A DNA stretch of 49,490 nucleotides from Verrucomicrobiota bacterium (GTDB taxonomy: Bacteria; Verrucomicrobiota; Verrucomicrobiia; Verrucomicrobiales; Verrucomicrobiaceae), in NCBI GenBank assembly GCA_017301975.1, contig JAFLEI010000044.1, positions 1-49,490 of the forward strand, written 5' to 3'. Shown piece by piece: positions 37,001-44,604 of the stretch. Position numbers and translations under genes: made by a program. Position 1 is the stretch's first letter. Each line of letters starts with the position of its first letter. Below the pieces are notes generated by a model that was not told the origin of the DNA, did not search any database, and worked only from the letters and a program-made list of their open reading frames with translations.

Positions 37001-37699
37001 TTAAAGTTTGACGTACTTGGACACGTCGATGCGGAGCGCAGGCGACATGGTGGCGGCAAGAGTGATGGTTTCAACGTAGCGGCCACGGGCGGAGGCGGGC
37101 TTGGCGCGCACCACGGCTTCGATCAGCGCAGTGGCGTTTTCCGTGAGCTGGGGCACTTCGAAGGAAGCTTTGCCGACGGAGGAGGCGATGTTGCCGTTCT
37201 TGTCGAGCTTGAAGTCGGCGCGGCCGGCCTTGACGGCCTTGACGGCGGCGGCGGTGTCTTCAGTGACGGTGCCGGTACGTGGGTTGGGCATCAAACCGCG
37301 AGGTCCGAGCTGCTTACCAAGTTTACGGACTTCATTCATGGCAGCCGGAGTGGCGATGGCGACGTCGAAATCCGTGAAGCCTTCCTTCACCTTGGCGATG
37401 AGGTCTTCGTTGCCGACGATGTCAGCACCGGCGGCCTTGGCGGCTTCAGCAGCGGCGCCCTGGGCGAAGACGGCGACACGCACGGTCTTGCCGGAGCCAT
37501 GAGGCAGCGGGCAGGTGCCGCGAACCATCTGGTCGCTCTTCTTCGGATCCACACCCATGCGGAACGACAGGGTGACGGTCTGGTTGAACTTGGTGCCAGG
37601 GAGTTTGCGCAGGAGTTCGGCCGCTTCTTCGAGCGTGAATGCCTTGCCTGCCGGAACCATCTCGGCTGCTTTCTTGTAACGTTTGCTTCTCTTTTGCAT
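37001..37699 (-). CDS. rplA: 50S ribosomal protein L1
   Basis: Binds 23S rRNA in the L1 stalk and helps release deacylated tRNA. The 232-residue protein has the family marks KFNQTVTLSFRMGVDPKKSD, the RVAVFAQG strand, RKLGKQLGPRGLMPNPRTGT and the closing strand-helix segment VETITLAATMSPALRID. It lies between rplK (53 bases upstream) and rplJ (19 bases downstream). As in other bacteria it may repress its own operon by binding mRNA, but no such site is evident. Confidence 0.98.
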   Translation of the reverse strand: MQKRSKRYKKAAEMVPAGKAFTLEEAAELLRKLPGTKFNQTVTLSFRMGVDPKKSDQMVRGTCPLPHGSGKTVRVAVFAQGAAAEAAKAAGADIVGNEDLIAKVKEGFTDFDVAIATPAAMNEVRKLGKQLGPRGLMPNPRTGTVTEDTAAAVKAVKAGRADFKLDKNGNIASSVGKASFEVPQLTENATALIEAVVRAKPASARGRYVETITLAATMSPALRIDVSKYVKL

Positions 37700-37752
37700 G
37701 GTGGGTGTGCAGTGGTGGCGAACTGTGACGTTCTCCTGCTTCGGTTGGGGGA

Positions 37753-38178
37753 TTAGTCGATGATGTCGATGCCCATCTGGCGCGCGGTGCCCGCCATGAT
37801 GCGGGATGCCTGCTCGAGATTGGAAGTGTTAAGGTCGGCGATCTTGAGCTTGGTGGCTTCAAGAAGCTGGGCCTTGGTGATCTTGGCGACCTTGATCTTG
37901 TTGGCTTCCTTGGAGCCGCTGGCGATGTTCGCCACCTTCTTGAGAAGGTTGGAGGCCGGAGGCTGCTTGGTGATGAAGGTGAAGCTCTTGTCCTTGTAAA
38001 CCGTGATCACGGTCGGGAGCACGTCACCGCCGGCCTTGGAGGTTGCGGCGTTGAACTCCTTGCAGAAGGCCATGATGTTCACACCGGCCTGACCGAGAGC
38101 AGGGCCGATGGGCGGTGCGGGGTTGGCGGCACCAGCCTTGATCTGGAGCTTGATGAGTTTGATGATTTCCTTGGCCAT
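37753..38178 (-). CDS. rplK: 50S ribosomal protein L11
   Basis: Part of the GTPase-associated centre of the 50S subunit. The 141-residue protein opens with KLIKLQIKAGAANPAPPIGP and ALGQAGVNIMAFCKEFNAAT. It ends in the RNA-binding domain with NTSNLEQASRIMAGTARQMG. The length is the family norm. It is the only gene of the operon with a passable Shine-Dalgarno-like sequence (AAGGAAC, about ten bases before the ATG). It follows nusG by 57 bases. Confidence 0.98.
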   Translation of the reverse strand: MAKEIIKLIKLQIKAGAANPAPPIGPALGQAGVNIMAFCKEFNAATSKAGGDVLPTVITVYKDKSFTFITKQPPASNLLKKVANIASGSKEANKIKVAKITKAQLLEATKLKIADLNTSNLEQASRIMAGTARQMGIDIID

Positions 38179-38235
38179 GTCTTTGTGTTCCTTGCTTGCT
38201 TGCTTGAGTTGAGATTCAGGGGGCGGCGGGGCGGC

Positions 38236-38805
38236 TTATGCCTTCTCGACCTGCCAGTATTCGAGATCGACCGGTGTGGAACGCCCGAAAATGTTGACGG
38301 AGACGCGCAGCACGCCGCGTTCCGGATCGATCTCTTCGACGATGCCGTTCTGGCTTTCGAAGGGACCATCGGCCACACGCACGGTGTCACCGAGATTGAA
38401 GGCGATCTTGGGCACGGCGCCTTCGGACTTGTCGCCCACCTGGGCCAGCATGGCCTCCACTTCCTTGGCACGCATCGAAATCGGGTGATCCTTGGTGCCG
38501 GCAAAATTCAGGACGCCGTCGGTTTCCTTGACGAAGTACCAGGTCTTTTCGATCAGGCGGTTGTGCTCGTCGAGGAGGTGGCAGTTGGCGATGACGTAGC
38601 CGGGGAAGAACTTGCGGTTGCTCTCGGAGCGCTTGCCTTTCTTGACTTCGGCGACGCGTTCCATCGGCACGAGAACCTGGAAGACGTAATCACCCATCTC
38701 CTCTTTCTCAATGCGGCGGAGCATGCTGTCACGGACCTTCTGTTCAAGGCCGGAGCGGACGTGGATGACAAACCACTGGTCGCGGGGTGAAGGTATGGCT
38801 GCCAT
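38236..38805 (-). CDS. nusG: Transcription termination/antitermination protein NusG
   Basis: Binds the RNA polymerase clamp and couples it to Rho or the ribosome. The 189-residue protein has the NGN domain (DQWFVIHVRSGLEQKVRDSM, and RKFFPGYVIANCHLLDEHNR) and a C-terminal KOW domain (LGDTVRVADGPFESQNGIVE, then VSVNIFGRSTPVDLEYWQVE). It lies 41 bases after secE, the usual pair order, and begins the ribosomal-protein part of the operon. Confidence 0.98.
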   Translation of the reverse strand: MAAIPSPRDQWFVIHVRSGLEQKVRDSMLRRIEKEEMGDYVFQVLVPMERVAEVKKGKRSESNRKFFPGYVIANCHLLDEHNRLIEKTWYFVKETDGVLNFAGTKDHPISMRAKEVEAMLAQVGDKSEGAVPKIAFNLGDTVRVADGPFESQNGIVEEIDPERGVLRVSVNIFGRSTPVDLEYWQVEKA

Positions 38806-38846
38806 AAGAGGAGTCTGAAAAGGGGGTGTTGGGGGAAAACGGAGAT

Positions 38847-39065
38847 TTATGCGCCCAGCTTCTGCGCGGCCTCAAAGGCCCACTTGAAACTGATGTCAAA
38901 CGCGGCCACAAAGCCTCCGAGGAGAATCATCGCGACGAAGACCACCACTGTGGATTCAATCAGTTCGCGATATTTGACGAAGCCTTTTTCCTTGGGGTCC
39001 CAGGGCCACGTGGCTTTCCTGAGCTCGATGATGACTTCGCCGATGTATTTGCGGATGCGATTCAT
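38847..39065 (-). CDS. secE: Preprotein translocase subunit SecE
   Basis: Essential clamp of the SecYEG channel in the inner membrane. The 72-residue single-span form has an amphipathic N-terminal helix (RKYIGEVIIELRKATWPW, containing the conserved K-x-x-W-P) and one membrane segment (TVVVFVAMILLGGFVAAFDI). The ATG at 39065 lies 42 bases after the tRNA-Trp gene. A longer frame exists upstream but reads through the tRNA. Confidence 0.96.
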   Translation of the reverse strand: MNRIRKYIGEVIIELRKATWPWDPKEKGFVKYRELIESTVVVFVAMILLGGFVAAFDISFKWAFEAAQKLGA

Positions 39066-39107
39066 GTGAAGCGTTTCGTTTTCTGCGGATGTTTCCGGAA
39101 TTTTCGC

Positions 39108-39183
39108 TGGCAGGCCAGGAGGGACTCGAACCCACAACCAACGGTTTTGGAGACCGCTACTCTACCAATTGAGCTACTGACCT
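39108..39183 (-). tRNA. tRNA-Trp (anticodon CCA)
   Basis: The cloverleaf is complete: acceptor AGGTCAG/CTGGCCT, a D arm from AGCTCAATTGGTAGAG, anticodon stem GCGGT/ACCGT with loop CTCCAAA, and a T arm with GGTTCGAGTCC. The 3' CCA is encoded (39108-39110). It lies between tuf and secE, the same place as in many bacteria. Confidence 0.97.
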
Positions 39184-39250
39184 GTGTTAGCGAGAAAATG
39201 CTTCCCGGAAGGGATAACGGATGAAATCTAAAATGCAAGTCCGGCACCTC

Positions 39251-39309
39251 GTTTCGCCTCCCGGACGGGAGACGAAATCACCGCCGGGTCTGTGCGCCAG
39301 ACCCGGCGG
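39251..39309 (-). terminator. tuf: Double hairpin between tuf and tRNA-Trp
   Basis: CCGCCGGGTCTG (39281-39292) pairs perfectly with CAGACCCGGCGG (39298-39309). A second stem, TTTCGCCTCCC with GGGAGACGAAA and one mismatch, lies at about 39254-39278. There is no clear T tract. It could end tuf transcription in part, leaving secE onward at a lower level, or be a processing site. Confidence 0.6.
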
Positions 39310-39337
39310 GATTCGAGACAAACGAACTGCGCGCGAA

Positions 39338-40522
39338 CTAGTCGAGGATGGTGGCGACGCGGCCAGCACCGACGGTCTTGCCGCCCTCGCGGATGGCGAA
39401 ACGGATGGTCTTTTCCATGGCGATCGGGGTGATCAGCTCGACTTCGATCGAGACGTTGTCACCAGGCATCACCATTTCCACGCCTTCTGGAAGCTTCACG
39501 CTGCCGGTCACGTCCGTGGTGCGGAAGTAGAACTGCGGGCGGTAGTTGTTGAAGAAAGGAGTGTGACGGCCGCCTTCGTCCTTGGAAAGGACGTACACTT
39601 CAGCGGTGAACTTTTTGTGAGGGGTCACAGAACCGGGCTTGGCGATGACCTGGCCGCGCTCGATGTCGGTCTTCTTGGTGCCGCGAAGCAGAAGGCCCAC
39701 GTTGTCGCCTGCACGACCTTCGTCGAGCAGCTTGCGGAACATTTCGATGTCGGTGACGGTGGTCTTGACCGTTGGGCGGATGCCGACGATTTCGACTTCG
39801 GACATCTTCTTGACGATACCACGCTCAACACGGCCGGTGCAGACGGTACCACGACCTTCGATCGCGAACACGTCTTCGACTGGCATGAGGAAGTCCTTGT
39901 CGATCGGACGCTCTGGAAGCGGGATGTAGCTGTCAACAGCGTCCATGAGCTTCAGGATGTTGGCTTCGTGCTCAGCATCGCCTTCGAGGGCCTTGAGAGC
40001 GGAACCCTTGACGATCGGAATGTCGTCACCTGGGAAGTCATACTTGGAAAGGAGGTCGCGAACTTCCATCTCGACGAGGTCGAGGAGTTCTGGATCGTCC
40101 ACCATGTCCACCTTGTTCATGAACACCACGAGGGCAGGAACGCCGACCTGACGGGCGAGCAGGATGTGCTCACGGGTCTGGGGCATTGGGCCGTCAGCGG
40201 CGGAAACGACGAGGATGCCACCGTCCATCTGGGCGGCGCCGGTGATCATGTTCTTCACATAGTCAGCGTGTCCGGGGCAGTCGACGTGAGCGTAGTGACG
40301 CTTGTCGGTCTCATACTCCACGTGGGCGGTGTTGATCGTGATGCCGCGTTCCTTTTCTTCAGGAGCTGCGTCGATCTGGTCGTATGCACGTGCCTGAGCG
40401 AAGCCCTTCTTGGAAAGGACGGTCGTGATGGCGGCGGTCAGAGTGGTTTTGCCGTGGTCAACGTGGCCAATCGTGCCGATGTTGACGTGCGGCTTGTTGC
40501 GTTGGAATGCTTCTTTAGCCAT
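39338..40522 (-). CDS. tuf: Elongation factor Tu
   Basis: Delivers aminoacyl-tRNA to the ribosome. The 394-residue protein has all GTPase motifs: GHVDHGKTTL (P-loop), the switch region EEKERGITINTAHVEYE, DCPGHADYVKN and MNKVD with GSALKALEG. Domains 2 and 3 follow, with GRGTVCTGRVERG, TPHKKFTAEVYVLSKDEGGR, HTPFFNNYRPQFYFRTTDVT and the end RFAIREGGKTVGAGRV. The ATG at 40522 is the family start; the longer frame upstream crosses tRNA-Thr. A second tuf copy is not in the window. Confidence 0.98.
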   Translation of the reverse strand: MAKEAFQRNKPHVNIGTIGHVDHGKTTLTAAITTVLSKKGFAQARAYDQIDAAPEEKERGITINTAHVEYETDKRHYAHVDCPGHADYVKNMITGAAQMDGGILVVSAADGPMPQTREHILLARQVGVPALVVFMNKVDMVDDPELLDLVEMEVRDLLSKYDFPGDDIPIVKGSALKALEGDAEHEANILKLMDAVDSYIPLPERPIDKDFLMPVEDVFAIEGRGTVCTGRVERGIVKKMSEVEIVGIRPTVKTTVTDIEMFRKLLDEGRAGDNVGLLLRGTKKTDIERGQVIAKPGSVTPHKKFTAEVYVLSKDEGGRHTPFFNNYRPQFYFRTTDVTGSVKLPEGVEMVMPGDNVSIEVELITPIAMEKTIRFAIREGGKTVGAGRVATILD

Positions 40523-40597
40523 GGGTGGAGTTAGTTGAGGGGGTGCGCTTGGGACTGGTTCGTTTGTCGTGTTTCGAAGATCCCCACGGACTGCCAC

Positions 40598-40672
40598 TGG
40601 AGCTGTTAGAGGGACTTGAACCCTCGACCTCGTCCTTACCAAGGACGTGCTCTACCACTGAGCTATAACAGC
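40598..40672 (-). tRNA. tRNA-Thr (anticodon GGT)
   Basis: Acceptor GCTGTTA/TAACAGC, D arm in TAGCTCAGTGGTAGAGC, anticodon stem CGTCC/GGACG with loop TTGGTAA, and T arm GAGGGTTCAAGTCCCTC. CCA is encoded at the 3' end (40598-40600). It stands at the head of the tuf operon, 75 bases before tuf. Confidence 0.97.
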
Positions 40673-40966
40673 GTAACCGGCGGCGGTTTGGTGAGAAACC
40701 TCCTCCTCTTTCGACAAGAAAACCGGGATATGTCAACCTCCATGACTGGCGTCAGGAGACAGTACACCCCGGCTTGGTTCCGAAAAAGTGGCCCGATACT
40801 AGGACGGTTGAGGGCACAGTCAAAGACTATTTCGATTGTTTGCGAAAGATCCAGCCCCCTCATCCCGCTAAAATCCCCCTGCCCCGCCCCCTGATATTTT
40901 TTTTTGCTTGGCTGCAGAGCGCCTGTTTCATACCCTCCGGACAACCCATTCATCCCTTTGATTCCT
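40673..40966 (-). promoter_or_regulatory. Head region of the tRNA-Thr/tuf operon
   Basis: The only notable signal is a perfect TTGACA on the minus strand at 40736-40731, about 60 bases before tRNA-Thr, as expected for a -35 box. No good -10 box is seen at 16-18 bases from it, so the promoter call is weak. The rest of the gap, towards the thioredoxin gene on the other strand, has no gene. Confidence 0.3.
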
Positions 40967-41413
40967 ATGAAAAAATTTCTTCTCACCACCCTCTCCCTCC
41001 TCACCCTTGCCACGTCCGTGCTGGGCAAAACCGGCTGGGATGACGATTATGAAAAGTCTCTCGCCAAGGCGAAGGAGACCAAAAAGATGGTGCTGCTGGA
41101 CTTCACCGGGTCCGACTGGTGCGGCTACTGCATCAAGCTGGATAGCGAGGTCTTCTCCAAATCCGCCTTCAAGAAATTCGCCAAGCAAAACCTCGTGCTC
41201 GTCGAGCTCGACTTCCCGCACAACACCCCTCTGTCCAAGAAGACCAAAGCGCAGAACGACGCCCTGGGCAAAAAATTCAAGGTCAATGGCTATCCTACGA
41301 TCATCCTGCTCGACAGCGAAGGCAATGAAGTCACCCGCTGGGTCGGCTACGATGCGGAGCTGCTCAGCAAACTCGAAGCCAAGGCTGGCCCAGCCACAAC
41401 CACCGCCAAGTAG
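40967..41413 (+). CDS. Exported thioredoxin-family protein
   Basis: A 148-residue protein with a signal peptide (KKFLLTTLSLLTLATSVLG) and one thioredoxin-like domain. The redox motif is Cys52-Gly-Tyr-Cys55 in LLDFTGSDWCGYCIKLDSEV, and the cis-Pro is in FKVNGYPTIILLDSEG. This is the Thioredoxin_7 / DsbD-gamma-like type with an exported N-terminus. It probably reduces or forms disulfides in periplasmic proteins. It lies 12 bases before the exported vWA gene, so the two are likely co-transcribed and may work together. Confidence 0.9.
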   Translation: MKKFLLTTLSLLTLATSVLGKTGWDDDYEKSLAKAKETKKMVLLDFTGSDWCGYCIKLDSEVFSKSAFKKFAKQNLVLVELDFPHNTPLSKKTKAQNDALGKKFKVNGYPTIILLDSEGNEVTRWVGYDAELLSKLEAKAGPATTTAK

Positions 41414-41425
41414 CTGACACGCGCC

Positions 41426-42778
41426 ATGCGCTCAGTCATTTCGTGCGGGCTTGCAGTCGCTCTTGCGGCTTCATTTTTGCACGCAGTGGAGGATGTGGCC
41501 CCGGTGCTCAAAGGCATCGTGAAAAACGCCCGTGCTGGCGTTCAGGAATCGCTGGCACCGCTGGTGGACCTGCACGCGCAAAAGCTGGCCGGTGAGGCCG
41601 TGCTCTCCCTGGTGGGAGACAAACGCGTGGGCCTTGGCATGAAGCTGCGTTTGGCGGAAATCGTGGCCGGATGGCCTGCAGGTGAAGGCCGCAAAGCCCT
41701 GGTGGACTGGCTGACCAAGCACCCCGCCTGCGATGATGATGCCCTGATGTTTTTTTCAGGTGCTCACCTGATGGAGACGCGGACCTATTTCTGGAATCTG
41801 CTCACGCAGGTGAAAGGCGCGCTCTCGGCGGTCAAGGAGCCGGAGCGCATCGCCCTCGCCGCCCGGGCGCTGGGCGCATTTCCGGACAATCCAGACCCCG
41901 TGGTGGCCCGTGTGGCCACGCTGCTGGACGCCGCCAATGCTCACGTGATGCGCGCCTGCGCGGCGGAGGCTCTGGGCGGCATGCGCAGTGCCGTGGCGCT
42001 GCAGTCCCTTCTGCCCTTTCTGAATGACGACGCCATCGGCGATGCCGTGCACGCCTCACTCTTTCAGCTCACCGGTCAGGATTTTGCAGACGACCCGGAC
42101 AAATGGAAGGCGTGGATCACTGCGCAGGGCGCGAACATTCCGTGGAAAATGCTGCCCCGCAGCGACTACACGGAATTCCTCAAGCTGCAAAAACTGCTCA
42201 AACCGCTGGAGGACGATCCCGCCGTGAACATGGCCTCCTTTTACGGCCTGGAAATCCGGGGCAAAGGCGTGCTCTTCATCCTCGATGTGAGCGGCAGCAT
42301 GAACGCCGACGGCCGCATCGGCAAGCTCAAGGGGCAGATGAGCAACCTCCTCACCGCATTGCAAAACAAATCCTCCAATCTGCGCTACGGCCTCCTCACC
42401 TTTGGCGAAAGCGTGGACTCCTGTTTCCCGGCAAAGGGCATGGCGGTGAACGACGAAAAGAACCACAAGCAGGCCGTGCAGTTTGTGGATCGCATTCAGG
42501 CCGCCGGCGGCACGCCCATGTGCGAGGCCTTCCGCCACGCCCTCAGCCGCATCACCCCTGAGGGCAACATCGACACCCTCGTCTTCCTCAGCGACGGCCA
42601 GCCCAGCGACGGCCCACCCGCCATGGTGCTGGATCTGGCCCAGCGAATCCACACCCAGTTCAAGGTCCGCATCCACTGCATCAGCATCGGTGAGGAAACC
42701 CAGCCCGGCAGCACCGAGCCGTCTTTGCTAAAGCAGATCGCGGATGCGTGTGACGGGACGTTTACAGTGCCACCGTGA
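41426..42778 (+). CDS. Exported vWA-domain protein with HEAT-like N-terminal region
   Basis: A 450-residue protein with a signal peptide (MRSVISCGLAVALAASFLHA). Residues of about 25-230 are helical, with HEAT-like repeats (ARALGAFPDNPDPVVARVAT, ACAAEALGGMRSAVALQSLL). A von Willebrand A domain starts near residue 280, with an intact MIDAS metal site: GVLFILDVSGSMNADGRIG (DxSxS), the AAGGTPMCEAFRHAL segment with the MIDAS Thr, and LVFLSDGQPSDGPP. The domain should bind a protein partner through Mg2+. The partner is unknown; the adjacent thioredoxin-like gene is a natural candidate for functional linkage. Confidence 0.88.
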   Translation: MRSVISCGLAVALAASFLHAVEDVAPVLKGIVKNARAGVQESLAPLVDLHAQKLAGEAVLSLVGDKRVGLGMKLRLAEIVAGWPAGEGRKALVDWLTKHPACDDDALMFFSGAHLMETRTYFWNLLTQVKGALSAVKEPERIALAARALGAFPDNPDPVVARVATLLDAANAHVMRACAAEALGGMRSAVALQSLLPFLNDDAIGDAVHASLFQLTGQDFADDPDKWKAWITAQGANIPWKMLPRSDYTEFLKLQKLLKPLEDDPAVNMASFYGLEIRGKGVLFILDVSGSMNADGRIGKLKGQMSNLLTALQNKSSNLRYGLLTFGESVDSCFPAKGMAVNDEKNHKQAVQFVDRIQAAGGTPMCEAFRHALSRITPEGNIDTLVFLSDGQPSDGPPAMVLDLAQRIHTQFKVRIHCISIGEETQPGSTEPSLLKQIADACDGTFTVPP

Positions 42779-42787
42779 GGGGTGGGT

Positions 42788-42930
42788 GTAGGTTGGGCGT
42801 GTTTGGCGTCGAACGCATTCCAATGCTCCCATACACTCGCCGCCAAACCGCCCGACTGCCAGCGTGTTCGCACGCCATGAGGCTCGCCGTACGCTCGGAG
42901 ACGGGCGGGCTGTCGCCACGACCGTCCTAC
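42788..42930 (+). repeat. Dispersed GTAGG...CCTAC element, copy C
   Basis: 143 bases from GTAGGTTGGGCGTGTTTGGC to CACGACCGTCCTAC, including CGCCAAACCGCCCGACTGCC and GCGTGTTCGCACGCCATG. The inner TTTGGCG and CGCCAAA and the outer GTAGG/CCTAC give it a cruciform form. The same length and nearly the same sequence occur again 24 bases later. Confidence 0.85.
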
Positions 42931-42954
42931 GACGGACGCGGCAAAGCGCGGGCC

Positions 42955-43097
42955 GTAGGTTGGGCGTGTTTGGCGTCAAACGCATTCCAATGCCCCCAGT
43001 CACCCTCCGCCAAACCGCCCGACTGCCAGCGTGTTCGCACGCCATGGTGATTGCCGTACGCTCGCAGACGGGCGGGCCGTCGCCACGACCGTCCTAC
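42955..43097 (+). repeat. Dispersed GTAGG...CCTAC element, copy D
   Basis: A second 143-base copy in the same direction as copy C and closest to it in sequence, which suggests local duplication. It ends where the mirror-symmetric island begins. Confidence 0.85.
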
Positions 43098-43117
43098 AGT
43101 CAGACGCACTCCCCTCC

Positions 43118-43167
43118 CCTGAGTTGCCGAGTTTCCACGCCTAAGCACAGCAACTCGGCAACTCGAC
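43118..43167 (+). repeat. Palindrome R1, left copy
   Basis: 50 bases holding the arms GAGTTGCCGAGTT and AACTCGGCAACTC. Its reverse complement matches 44555-44604 at 49 of 50 positions. Confidence 0.9.
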
Positions 43168-43262
43168 TTTTCAGAGATCGCCCACCTGCGCAATGAGAGG
43201 CAATTCAATGACATTGCGTGGCAATCCATGGTATTTCATGGCTGCAATGGAGGCACCCAGAC

Positions 43263-43362
43263 GGCAACTTGCCACCCCATGCCGGTTGCCATGACTTCCG
43301 GGTGTTCAAACTGCGGACGCTGCCCAGCGGAGACTTCCACTATTTCAACGGGAGAGTGTGTG
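43263..43362 (+). repeat. Palindromic unit U1
   Basis: A shorter GGCAACTTGCC...GGTTGCC palindrome (43263-43290) followed by the R3 block GGAGACTTCCACTATTTCAA and CGGGAGAGTGTGTG. It is the most diverged of the four units. Confidence 0.65.
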
Positions 43363-43570
43363 TGAACAGGGCGATGCCGGGCAGGCCATGGCAGGATCCG
43401 CAACCTGGGCGGAAACCGTGGCAACTCAAACACCCCTTTGGTTGCCGTCTTGGGCCGCTTTCATGGCCTTGAAAGACTTCATCGGCCTGCGCCACGTTGC
43501 CAAAACGTTCCATCGGCTGCTGCCTGCTGCCACTTCCAGCACCCACTTTCTGAGCTGTTTTCATCGCCTC

Positions 43571-43686
43571 GGTTGCCGGTTGCCCACCCTAAATTCTCGC
43601 GATGGCAACCGGCAACCATCAGCCGTGTGGCTTTGCCTGCCTATGGGAGACTTCCACTGTTTCCACAGTTTCAACGGGGGAGTGTA
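43571..43686 (+). repeat. Palindromic unit U2
   Basis: Palindrome R2 (43571-43617; arms GGTTGCCGGTTGCC and GGCAACCGGCAACC, 14 bp each, perfect). It is followed by a GGCTTTGCCTGCC spacer and the R3 block (GGAGACTTCCACTGTTTCCA, then TTTCAACGGGGGAGTGT). R2 is an inverted copy of 44235-44281 at 46 of 47 positions. Confidence 0.9.
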
Positions 43687-43798
43687 CGCGCGCAGCAACC
43701 CCGGTGGAAAAACGCCTCCTCCTTGACCGCCATCTTTTGTGCTTTTCCTATGGCATGTGTTTCCATTTCCGGCTTCCCTGCCACACCGCAAACCAGCA

Positions 43799-43885
43799 GT
43801 GTCAGACGAGGCCGAGAGCCTGGCCAACAAAGCTCTGGCTCACGCCTTCGCTGAGATCAAAAAACGCAGCGGCAGCAAGGAATGA
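43799..43885 (+). pseudogene. Short coding-like remnant inside the repeat island
   Basis: In one frame the bases read VSDEAESLANKALAHAFAEI and KKRSGSKE before a stop, a natural-looking charged helix and tail. The frame is closed by a stop about 25 codons upstream, and no good start exists. It may be the end of a lost gene caught between the repeats. No family is recognised. Confidence 0.3.
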
Positions 43886-43966
43886 AGACTGCCCTTGGGC
43901 CGCATTCATGAGCGGCATTCAATGAAGCACATGCATGCTTGTGGAGCAGGCTGCAGGTGCACGAGC

Positions 43967-44135
43967 CACGCGCCAGCGTCTTGGACTGCGGTGGCTGAGA
44001 TGCACGGCGCAAGCCTGCATCGGCGACACCGCTTTCGTGAGGTGTTGGATTTCTTGAGCCTTTCCTTGCCGTCCGGCCTGCCAAAGCGGCGTCGCGCCAA
44101 GGCTTGCCGCACGCAGTCCAAGACGCTGCCGCGCC
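43967..44135. repeat. Inner inverted pair with core CAGCGTCTTGGACTGCG
   Basis: The core CAGCGTCTTGGACTGCG lies at about 43974-43990. Its reverse complement lies within 44106-44135, giving 17 identical bases on each side of a loop of about 115 bases. Related single copies lie at 7661 and, weaker, at 13310. Confidence 0.75.
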
Positions 44136-44163
44136 ATTCCAAGCTCCATTCGCACAGAGCCAC

Positions 44164-44281
44164 CACACACTCCCCCGTCGAAATGGTGGAAATAGTGAAA
44201 GTCTCCTATTGGCAGTCGAAGCCCCACCACCACCGGTTGCCGGTTGCCATCGCGAGAATCTAGGGTGGGCAACCGGCAACC
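44164..44281 (-). repeat. Palindromic unit U3 (reversed)
   Basis: The reverse-oriented counterpart of U2: R3 block (CACACACTCCCCCGTCGAAA...GTCTCC), spacer GGCAGTCGAAGCC, then palindrome R2 at 44235-44281. The whole 118 bases align with U2 read backwards. Confidence 0.9.
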
Positions 44282-44486
44282 ACGGCGCTCACGTCTCACG
44301 CCAGACGCTGCGCGGGAATCTGCAGCATGTGGCAGCCATGGGAAAGCGGTGGCAGTGCGGCGCAGGCTGAAGAAGGCGCTCCGGTCCAAAAACACCTCAC
44401 ATGATGGCAACCAGAAGGTCGCCTGAGTTGCCGTAGTTTCCGCCGATGCTTCGGAACCTTCCATGCCCCACTCAGCACAGAGTTTT

Positions 44487-44604
44487 ACACACACTCCCCC
44501 GTTGAAATGGTGGAAGTTGTGGAAGTCTCCGTGCGGCAGGCAGAGCCTTGCCTCGTCGAGTTGCCGAGTTGCCGTGCTTAGGCGTGGAAACTCGGCAACT
44601 CAGG
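44487..44604 (-). repeat. Palindromic unit U4 (reversed) with R1
   Basis: R3 block (ACACACACTCCCCCGTTGAA...GTCTCC), spacer GGCAGGCAGAGCC, then palindrome R1 at 44555-44604. It has the same plan and length as U3 but carries R1 in place of R2, so R1 and R2 are equivalent parts of one family. A partial R1 copy lies at about 44422-44443. Confidence 0.9.

Noticed and set aside
40663..41028. 121-residue minus-strand frame upstream of tRNA-Thr
   Set aside because: It overlaps the tRNA and runs antisense through the signal peptide of the thioredoxin gene; composition is not protein-like.
43340..43564. 74-residue minus-strand frame in the repeat island
   Set aside because: Its second half reads through the R3 block and the equivalent frames near other R3 copies are not conserved, so coding is unlikely, although its first 40 residues look fairly natural.
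43118..44604. Chromosomal integron
   Set aside because: Units are attC-like in size, but there is no integrase, no GTTRRRY core, and orientations are mixed. Kept only as an analogy.
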